Shown here: one piece after another, positions 1 to 5,797 of the stretch
Numbering within the stretch: position 1 is the stretch's first letter
Layout of the letters: each line of letters starts with the position of its first letter
Assembly (NCBI GenBank): GCA_903957405.1
Contig: CAJBPC010000236.1
Coordinates: 1-7,836, forward strand
Length of the DNA: 7,836 nucleotides
Reading direction: 5' to 3'
Source of the DNA: an uncultured bacterium
GTDB lineage: Bacteria; Bacteroidota; Bacteroidia; Chitinophagales; Chitinophagaceae
Notes under the pieces: model-generated
Database searches by the model: none
What the model was told of the DNA's origin: nothing
Seen by the model: only the letters and a program-made list of their open reading frames with translations
Position numbers and translations under genes: made by a program

Positions 1-884
1 CGTACGCTGATGCCCGCCCCGGAAGTCCGGCCCATCGACTCCGCGTCGTAGCGGTTGTCGAAGCCCGGCGTCGCATCCGAACGCGACAGGTCTATGTAGA
101 TGTCGTCGGGCATGGGGTTGCCCATCCCGGATGCCTTCACCCGGATGCCCGCCAGCAAGGGAGCGTCCGGCACCCGCTCGCGTGGCAGATTCAATCGGAA
201 GGGAGCGCGACTGTAATGCGAAAAACCCGTGGCCGTGCCCGTCTTCGCATCCTGGCCGATGGTCAGCACCGGATTGTCCGCACCGGCCTTTACAAAGAAG
301 GCCCCTCCAGACTCGATGTACCTGTCTGCACCGCCCGTCTGCACCTGCGTGTTGGCATTGTGGGATGTCCATCCCGCCGAGGCCGGATTCCAGCGATACA
401 CCGTCGGGTCGATATTGGTGCGCGTGATGGCGTTGCTCATCCAGTCTATCGTAGAGGCGAAGGGGTTTGCCACCAGGTTCCAGCCCTTGTTGGTATTGGC
501 ACCGGTGTAGAATACCGGCATGCTCACCGCATTGCCGCTCTCGTTCAAGGACCCTGAGGAGCTGACCGTCAGATCCGACGGCAGGCTGCCTGAGCCGGCA
601 ACACCGCCGGCGTTGCCATAGAGCCAGGCCATCACGCCCTGGCCGGCAGCGATCTGCTGCGAACCGGCCGTGAAGCTCACATAGCCCGCATTGCGTGCGA
701 CGCTGGCATTGCCGTACACGCCGTTGTCGCCACCCTCGTTGTAGTACATCATCGAACGACTCGATGATGTGAAGTCTATGTCCATCCCGCTGATGCCCGA
801 AAGCGCCAGGGCCGAACTGAAGGGGAAGCCCAGCATCCGCCATTGTTTCGCCCGGGTGCCGGACTGGGAGTTGATGAATCGTTC
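1..884 (-). other. C-terminal T9SS-cargo-like region of the giant surface protein (residues ~1570-1863, truncated)
   Basis: From Glu1570 the low-complexity strands give way to globular-looking sequence: VERFINSQSG, KQWRMLGFPFSSAL (Trp1584), MMYYNEGGDNGVYGN, GWNLVANPFASTIDW (Trp1704), TVYRWNPASAGW, GGAFFVKAG and DDIYIDLSRSDATPGFDNRYDAE at the edge. The order of veRyI, WR-L-PF, GWNL-NPF, an FF-V-A strand and FDN-YDA is well known from Bacteroidota proteins that end in a T9SS sorting domain. That domain itself would lie left of position 1 and is not visible. Confidence 0.75.
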
Positions 885-3800
885 CACCACCACATTGCCT
901 GTAACGTTGCCTGTACTCGTGGCATGCGCCGCGACGCGGGCCGTACCGGTAGCGTCGCTCTTCAGCGTCAGCAAGCCGCCCGCCGCGAGCGTGCCTGCTG
1001 TCAGCGTGAGCGTGCCTGTGAGGTTCTGGCGACCGGAACTCAGCGTCGCTGTCCCGGCAGATTTATTCAGTGTAAGATTTGTTAGGGTAGCCGTACCCGT
1101 TATGTCCTGTGCGTTGGTGCCGGAGAGGTTCAGGTTCGTCAGGCTGCCGATCGTCTTCACATTGCCCTGCCCGTTGATGGTGGTGGTGCTGCCCACCAGC
1201 GCCGCATTCAGCGTCACATTGCCCGAGGCGTTCACCTCCAGTGCGCTGCCCGTGGCCGTCAGCGTGGCGGATGCGTCGGTGGTGAAGGCCCCCGTGTACA
1301 CCGTCACCGGACCATTGCTCGAAGCGGCACCCGTGATGGTCATTCCCGCGGTGTTGCCAGCCTTGCCGAGTTGCAGGCCGTTGCTGGTCACCGCCAGGTT
1401 GCCGATAGGGTAGCTGACGGCGGAACTGAAGCTGGTGCCGTCGGGCATGTATTTGAAGAGACCGGCCGCCGTGGCGGTACGTGAACCTGTGGCCGAGAGA
1501 GAAGCATTACTGTAGATATTGATGTCTCCGGATCCGGTGGTGGTCAGGTTCGCAGCGAGGGACACCGGACCGGCATACATCGTTATGTAGCCCGCCACGG
1601 ATAGATCGCTGACAATATTCAGGTTGGCGGTGTTACCGCTCTTTCCTACCTCTACACCCGTGACGTTGGTGAGCGTGAGGTTCGTGATCGGGATGCTCAC
1701 GGCAGATGAGAAACTCGCACTTTTCGGGATATACTTGAAGCTCCCTGATGTAGTAATGGTTCGGGTGCTGGAGAGCCCCGCCAACGCAGCATCTGTATAA
1801 ATGGAGATGTCTCCGGATGCCGTACTGGTGATGTTATTGTTCAACGTCACGGTTCCACCATATAGGGAGAATGAACCTCCCAGTGAAGTCGCACTGCTGA
1901 TCGTGATGTTCGAACTGTTCGTGAACTCAACAGGCGTTGAGCCACTCAACATGCCATTAAAGAATCCGATCGTTAACCGGGATATGCTGTTCATATCGCC
2001 AATCCCCAGATAGGGGAAATTCCCACTGCCCAATTTGTAATCATCATTCGTTCCGGAAAGTGCTGTGGAAACGGTCGGATTCCAGTCAAAGGCAGACGCA
2101 AAACTTCCACCATCGGGCACGAGGGTGAACGTACCGCCTGACTGTGTGAAGTAGATGGGGTTGGTCCCGGTACCCGTGATCGCATCTGTAATTAGTATAA
2201 TATCACCGGTGCCGACAGATACGATATCCCCGTTGCCGTCATTGCCAATACCAGGTCTTTCAGCGCTTCCTGCCCATGCCAGGAAATCCCCGCCATTGGT
2301 GGTCACACTGCCCATCAGGTCAAGGGCATAAGCATTATATCCATATACTCCAATCGAAGCCCCGTCACCTACGGTTATCCCATTCCAGGTATAGCTCCCG
2401 CCATTGGAATTCGAACCGCCTAACCATACATGTCCGCCGTTGGTGGAGATGGTACCCGAATGGCCGACCCCCCCGTCGTTGTTCGAATTGTCAAAATCCG
2501 ACCACAGCACCACATTCAGTACGCCGCTCCCGCTGGTGGTGATCACCCCGGTACTGGAATTGATCGCCATCGAATTACTCTGCATGGTGAATGTGCCGGT
2601 CCCGCCTGACTTGGTAATAGTGGATAAATTTGAGACATGCCAAAGCCCCTTGAAAAGAATGTTTCCGGTAGCAGAGCTGGTCAGGGGCGTGGAGTTGGTG
2701 ATGGTACTGCCGTAAACGGTGAATGGACCGGCGACCGTGAGCCCTCCCTCATGATTCAACGAAAAATTAGATGTGTTACCCACTTTCCCAAAAGTGACCC
2801 CACTCTTTATATGTCCAGCCTCGTCCAGCTTAAACCAATCCGTCGCTATATCCTGACCAAAGCTGGCATCAGAGGGCTCAAGGGTGAACGTTCCGGTACC
2901 ACGAATGAAGGGCTTAACAGCCGAAGTCGTACCGAAAAAAAAGGTCTCCCCACGCATGAGGACATTCCCCACACCCGGATCCAATGTGAGATAATCAATT
3001 TTGAGCTGTCCTCCCCCAATGGCATCCGAATCCGCCTGGATCGTGATGTTCCCGCCCGCGCTGCTGATGGTGCGCCTGGTTGAACCGTTGGTGTAGAAGT
3101 TAACTGAGGCATTGATCGTGATATTCGAAGCCGTACTGGTAGATATCCCGATCCCGTCTCCCATGGCTACATCATAGCCGTTGAAGGTGAGCGGACCACC
3201 CAGCGACAGGGCGGCATTCACCGTGATCGTCTTGACCCCATTGGAATTGATCACGAATGCATTGGAAGCACTGCTCGTGATGGCACCGCTGATAGTAACA
3301 TGCCCCGCCTCGATCGTCAGGTTTCTGGTTCCCAGATAACTGACAAGGTCAGAGGCATTGATGTTCACTGTGGAGGCCGCAGTAGAGATGACGCCATTGT
3401 CGTATATCCATTTATAAGAACTCAGCGCATCGCCACCGGATGCAACGATCGTCAGATCACCCACGCCAAGTGTGACCCGGTAGATCGCATAATTGGTGTT
3501 GCCGCTTAACGCAGGACTGATCGAACTGTTTTCATCAAACCCGTTCCTTACATTGGCTGAACCGCCGGCCAGTGTGGTCAGTCCAGTACTATAGATTGCC
3601 AAGCCGCTGAACAGCTTGCCCACCCCGCCGGATCCGACGGTCACCGTTGGAGATCCGGATACAATGATATCACCTCCTGAACCGGTCAGGGCAGCGGCAT
3701 TCTTGCCGGCATTGATGATCACCGCGTTGGTAGATGTACTGCTTGAAGATACAGGCTGCGTCAGATTGATGTTACCCGTCAGCGTTTCTACCTGAAGGGT

Positions 3801-5591
3801 GCCGGTCGTATAGATCCCGCTGGTGCTGCCCACCGTACCGATGGTCAGTGCTCCGCTGGCTTCTGTATAACTCAGCGAGCCGAGTCTTGAGCCGGAAGTG
3901 CCACCTGCGATGGTGCCGACATCATTGCTCGAGCCGGTCAGCGTGAAAGTACCCGCACCCGTCAATAACAGACTGCCGGCCGTGATGGCAGCCGATTGCG
4001 TAAGTGATGTACTGGCCCCCAGGGTGAGCGTAGATCCGGTGGCGGTGACGGCCGCATTGATGGCCACCGTTCCGCCATAAATAGCGATAGGCGCAGAAAG
4101 GCTGATGGCCCCGCTGACCGTCACATTCGCGGTATTGGTTGTTTTACCTATTGTTAGCCCCGTCACCGTGCTGGCGATCGTGAAATTGGAGATCGGGACG
4201 GTAACGGCAGAGGCAAAACTTGTTCCCGATGGTTCGATCGTAGCGGTGCCGGTGGTGGTGAAATTATTGGTGAACCCCGATGTGAGTCCTTCCAATGTCA
4301 TGGAATTGACCGACCACCGGATGTTGGAAGTACTGCTGGTAATGTCCGTACCGGTGCGGCTGCCAAACCGGGCTCCATATGACGTAACATATATCCCGGC
4401 CGTTCCACTGCCACTGCCATTGACCGTGATGTCTCCGGAAGTGGCCAGGATATCCGTGTTCTGAAGAAAAACGCCGGGGCCATAAGCACCCGAGGTACCA
4501 TTGATCACAATCGCCCCACCGCCAGTGGCGAGCACTTCCTTGGGGTTTAGATAATTAAAGACTACACCATGATAGTTAGTGCCCGTTCCTGTAATAGAGA
4601 TGGCCGTCCCGGAAGCTTTGTCAGAAATCAATTGCAGATGTTTATCTCCTGTAGCGATATTATTCACAGTGGAGGAAAAATTGATTCCATAATACCAGGC
4701 CGAAGTGCCATGAATGGTAATAGAACCCTTGCCAGCATTGGCGAGCCATCGGCCATCAGAATAGACCCCTAATCCAGAAACGCTGGAAGAAACAAGGGTG
4801 GATGCACCTCGCACGAGGATATCCCCACCACCTGAATACATTTGGGTATAGTTAGAAGCTGTATTGCCCAGATAAACACCAATGTTGCTGGCATTGGCTG
4901 CAAATCCATCGGGGATCCCGTCACTGGCCGTTCCTCCATTGGCACCGGCATCGAGTCCGCCGGCCAGCACGATCCGGCCTCCGCCAGACAAACCACTGCT
5001 GGTGCTGCCATTGGCGGTATTGATCACATTATTATTTCCCAGCCAGACACGCCCTCCGCTGGAATTATCGCTGTCCGACCAAAGGATGAAGTCGCCGTTG
5101 TTGGTAGTGAAGGTCAGGCTGGCGGCAGTATTGACCTGATCCGTAGCCTTTAACAGCACCGCGGATCCTGATGAGGTGGATGTAATATTGGCATTCAGTG
5201 TTAAAATACCTCCGTAAGCCGTCAAAGCTCCATTCAGAGTAACGGCCGCACCGATGGTGATGTTGCCCGTATTGGTGCTGCTTCCGATCGTGAGACTTTT
5301 TGAGCCGGAAGCTACGGTGATGGCCTCGCTGGCAGTTACCACGAAACTGTTCGTATTCCCGACAATGCTCAGATCATTGTTCTCCAGATGCGATGCAATC
5401 ACAGAGGCCCTGATACTGGCCGTGCCGGTTACTTGAAGCGTATTTCCCGTGATGCTCCAGTTGGTGCCGGAACTCCCTGTCTCTCCCGAACTGATGATCG
5501 TCAATGTCTGACCAAACAGATTACTCATCACGAAAACGCCAAGAAAAAGTATGGTGGCTGTCTTGCAAAAAGTTGAAAAACGCTTACGCAT
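1..5591 (-). CDS. Giant secreted beta-strand-repeat surface protein, probable T9SS cargo; partial, C-terminus beyond the window
   Basis: The frame is open from the ATG at 5591-5589 to the window edge: 1863 codons, no stop. I confirmed the register at six widely spaced points, so I see no frameshift. Residues 1-28 form a signal peptide (MRKRF, hydrophobic core, end LFGQ). Residues 29-1560 are low-complexity Gly/Ser/Thr/Asn/Val sequence with short alternating strands (patterns like GNITI, GDITV, ATLTL), suggesting a beta-helix or stacked beta repeats. Degenerate units with SFxSAVxxPIxN then GKxxNTA begin near residues 450, 902, 1155, 1285 and 1379. LWSDxDNS blocks lie at 170 and 1029. From 1570 come VERFI, WRMLGFPF (1584), GWNLVANPF (1703) and DNRYDAES near the edge, resembling the region before a T9SS sorting domain. 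The likely role is cell-surface adhesin or matrix protein; no catalytic motif is visible. There is no Shine-Dalgarno. It diverges from a membrane regulator. Existence is certain; function is inferred. Confidence 0.93.
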   Translation of the reverse strand, partial: MRKRFSTFCKTATILFLGVFVMSNLFGQTLTIISSGETGSSGTNWSITGNTLQVTGTASIRASVIASHLENNDLSIVGNTNSFVVTASEAITVASGSKSLTIGSSTNTGNITIGAAVTLNGALTAYGGILTLNANITSTSSGSAVLLKATDQVNTAASLTFTTNNGDFILWSDSDNSSGGRVWLGNNNVINTANGSTSSGLSGGGRIVLAGGLDAGANGGTASDGIPDGFAANASNIGVYLGNTASNYTQMYSGGGDILVRGASTLVSSSVSGLGVYSDGRWLANAGKGSITIHGTSAWYYGINFSSTVNNIATGDKHLQLISDKASGTAISITGTGTNYHGVVFNYLNPKEVLATGGGAIVINGTSGAYGPGVFLQNTDILATSGDITVNGSGSGTAGIYVTSYGARFGSRTGTDITSSTSNIRWSVNSMTLEGLTSGFTNNFTTTGTATIEPSGTSFASAVTVPISNFTIASTVTGLTIGKTTNTANVTVSGAISLSAPIAIYGGTVAINAAVTATGSTLTLGASTSLTQSAAITAGSLLLTGAGTFTLTGSSNDVGTIAGGTSGSRLGSLSYTEASGALTIGTVGSTSGIYTTGTLQVETLTGNINLTQPVSSSSTSTNAVIINAGKNAAALTGSGGDIIVSGSPTVTVGSGGVGKLFSGLAIYSTGLTTLAGGSANVRNGFDENSSISPALSGNTNYAIYRVTLGVGDLTIVASGGDALSSYKWIYDNGVISTAASTVNINASDLVSYLGTRNLTIEAGHVTISGAITSSASNAFVINSNGVKTITVNAALSLGGPLTFNGYDVAMGDGIGISTSTASNITINASVNFYTNGSTRRTISSAGGNITIQADSDAIGGGQLKIDYLTLDPGVGNVLMRGETFFFGTTSAVKPFIRGTGTFTLEPSDASFGQDIATDWFKLDEAGHIKSGVTFGKVGNTSNFSLNHEGGLTVAGPFTVYGSTITNSTPLTSSATGNILFKGLWHVSNLSTITKSGGTGTFTMQSNSMAINSSTGVITTSGSGVLNVVLWSDFDNSNNDGGVGHSGTISTNGGHVWLGGSNSNGGSYTWNGITVGDGASIGVYGYNAYALDLMGSVTTNGGDFLAWAGSAERPGIGNDGNGDIVSVGTGDIILITDAITGTGTNPIYFTQSGGTFTLVPDGGSFASAFDWNPTVSTALSGTNDDYKLGSGNFPYLGIGDMNSISRLTIGFFNGMLSGSTPVEFTNSSNITISSATSLGGSFSLYGGTVTLNNNITSTASGDISIYTDAALAGLSSTRTITTSGSFKYIPKSASFSSAVSIPITNLTLTNVTGVEVGKSGNTANLNIVSDLSVAGYITMYAGPVSLAANLTTTGSGDINIYSNASLSATGSRTATAAGLFKYMPDGTSFSSAVSYPIGNLAVTSNGLQLGKAGNTAGMTITGAASSNGPVTVYTGAFTTDASATLTATGSALEVNASGNVTLNAALVGSTTTINGQGNVKTIGSLTNLNLSGTNAQDITGTATLTNLTLNKSAGTATLSSGRQNLTGTLTLTAGTLAAGGLLTLKSDATGTARVAAHATSTGNVTGNVVVERFINSQSGTRAKQWRMLGFPFSSALALSGISGMDIDFTSSSRSMMYYNEGGDNGVYGNASVARNAGYVSFTAGSQQIAAGQGVMAWLYGNAGGVAGSGSLPSDLTVSSSGSLNESGNAVSMPVFYTGANTNKGWNLVANPFASTIDWMSNAITRTNIDPTVYRWNPASAGWTSHNANTQVQTGGADRYIESGGAFFVKAGADNPVLTIGQDAKTGTATGFSHYSRAPFRLNLPRERVPDAPLLAGIRVKASGMGNPMPDDIYIDLSRSDATPGFDNRYDAESMGRTSGAGISV
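1176..2129 (-). repeat. Head-to-tail protein repeat array within the giant surface protein (three units)
   Basis: Three consecutive units begin at residues 1155 (FTLVPDGGSF), 1285 (FKYIPKSASF) and 1379 (FKYMPDGTSF). Unit lengths are 130 and 94 residues for the first two; the third is about 94 with a less clear end. Shared landmarks, in order, are an aromatic-x-x-x-Pro opening, SFxSAV, PIxN, a GK-x-GNTA turn, a T-x-Y-x-G strand, and an ITSTASGDISIY or LTTTGSGDINIY strand. The first unit lacks GNTA and carries an insertion containing KLGSGNFPYLG and NSISRLTIGFF. Similarity is clear in protein but blurred in DNA, so duplication was old. The right boundary is approximate. Confidence 0.8.
2610..2888 (-). 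repeat. Dispersed copy of the SF...GKxxNT protein repeat (residues ~902-994)
   Basis: Residues 902-911 read FTLEPSDASF, followed about 25 residues later by VTFGKVGNTSNFSL and then a FTVYGSTI strand. This is the same order of landmarks as in the tandem array nearer the C-terminus. The PIxN element is replaced by a divergent segment containing ATDWFKLDEAGHIKSG. The end of the unit is approximate. Confidence 0.65.
3477..3929 (-). other. Internal SNDVGTIAGG...YAIYR module of the giant surface protein (residues ~555-705)
   Basis: This ~150-residue segment starts at SNDVGTIAGG (555) and runs through LTIGTVGSTSGIYTTG, LTGNINLTQPVSS, NAVIINAGKNAAALTGSGGD and NVRNGFDENSS to YAIYRV (701). It is more ordered than its surroundings. 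From memory it resembles a module found repeatedly in giant Chitinophagaceae surface proteins; that is recall, not a search. No enzymatic residues are evident. It follows directly on one SF...GKxxNTA unit. Confidence 0.5.
3960..4244 (-). repeat. Dispersed copy of the SF...GKxxNTA protein repeat (residues ~450-544)
   Basis: Residues 450-459 read ATIEPSGTSF, then ASAVTVPISNFTIA, GLTIGKTTNTANVTV and a PIAIYGGTVAINAAVTAT strand series. Every landmark of the C-terminal array is present, including AV-x-x-PIxN and GK-x-x-NTA. This shows the repeat family spans at least 1000 residues of the protein. The end of the unit is approximate. Confidence 0.7.
5508..5591 (-). other. Signal peptide of the giant surface protein
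   Basis: Codons 1-28 encode a basic n-region (MRKRF), a hydrophobic stretch around residues 11-22 (TATILFLGVFVM) and a polar end at SNLFGQ. Cleavage is likely before or after Gln28. This indicates Sec export, the first step for T9SS cargo. It also supports the ATG at 5591: the next in-frame Met, residue 22, would remove the basic n-region and most of the hydrophobic core. Cys9 lies in the n-region, before the hydrophobic core, so this is not a lipoprotein lipobox. Confidence 0.85.
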
Positions 5592-5612
5592 GTGTGTGTA
5601 TATTTTGAGGAA

Positions 5613-5627
5613 CCATTTAAAAAATGG
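5613..5627. repeat. Perfect inverted repeat in the 5' leader of the surface-protein gene
   Basis: CCATTT-AAA-AAATGG is a perfect 6-bp inverted repeat with a 3-nt loop, ending about 21 bp upstream of the surface-protein ATG. In the minus-strand mRNA it could form a small hairpin in the leader, or it could serve as a dimeric protein-binding site. The stem is mostly A-T, so hairpin stability would be low. Confidence 0.5.
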
Positions 5628-5720
5628 ACAGATAATCAAGCCTTCTCTTCAGCCGATAAAGCTACAAGCCCCTGCCTGCAGCCACTGAACAAGGCCCCAT
5701 ACATCTTTTGACATGACATA

Positions 5721-5740
5721 GATCATTAATTATCACGTGA
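5721..5740. promoter_or_regulatory. Overlapping palindromes, candidate operator
   Basis: GATCATTAATTATC (5721-5734) is a palindrome with 6 of 7 pairs matching, and TCACGTGA (5733-5740) is a perfect 8-bp palindrome overlapping it by two bases. The pair lies 58 bp upstream of the regulator start and 130 bp from the divergent start, just upstream of a candidate -7 element at 5763-5770. This suits a binding site shared by both genes. AraC-type proteins usually prefer direct repeats, so the binder need not be the neighbouring regulator. Confidence 0.35.
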
Positions 5741-5797
5741 AAAATAACATCCCGGAATGTGCTAATTTTTCGCACAACCCTTGCATTTCTATAAAAA

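Larger units (their letters stand above)
5592..5797. promoter_or_regulatory. Divergent promoter region between the surface protein and the membrane regulator
   Basis: These 206 bp contain no coding frame and must hold both start signals. Weak matches to the Bacteroidota -7 element (TAnnTTTG) are TAATTTTT at 5763-5770 facing the regulator and TAGCTTTA (minus strand, 5657-5664) facing the surface protein. Neither has a convincing TTTG at the expected -33 spacing. An enterobacterial-style TTGACA (5708-5713) with a 17-bp spacer to TATCAC (5731-5736) is also present but may be chance. Neither start codon has a Shine-Dalgarno; the regulator leader is A-rich. Individual promoter calls are weak, while the region's role is nearly certain from geometry. 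Confidence 0.6.

Noticed and set aside
769..1413. 214-residue plus-strand reading frame rich in Val, Pro, Ala and Ser
   Set aside because: It is antisense to the giant surface-protein gene; its composition mirrors the Gly/Thr/Asn-rich codons opposite, and it has no recognisable domain or start context.
4860..4960. DGIPDG near residue 212, reminiscent of thrombospondin type-3 calcium repeats
   Set aside because: It is a single short match without the surrounding repeated DxDxDG pattern.
131..5576. Many shorter plus-strand frames (e.g. 2637-3083, 4105-4464, 4842-5153) and minus-strand frames in other registers (e.g. 2846-3112, 4769-5011)
   Set aside because: All lie inside the 1863-codon minus-strand gene and look like shadows of its repetitive codon use.
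1..5591. Classification as an autotransporter or two-partner-secretion haemagglutinin
   Set aside because: No FHA-type secretion domain or extended signal peptide is visible at the N-terminus, and the C-terminal-side modules are of Bacteroidota T9SS-cargo type.
5708..5736. TTGACA-17-TATCAC as a sigma70-type promoter
   Set aside because: The -10 match is poor and Bacteroidota primary sigma factors use different elements; kept only as a remark in the promoter-region entry.
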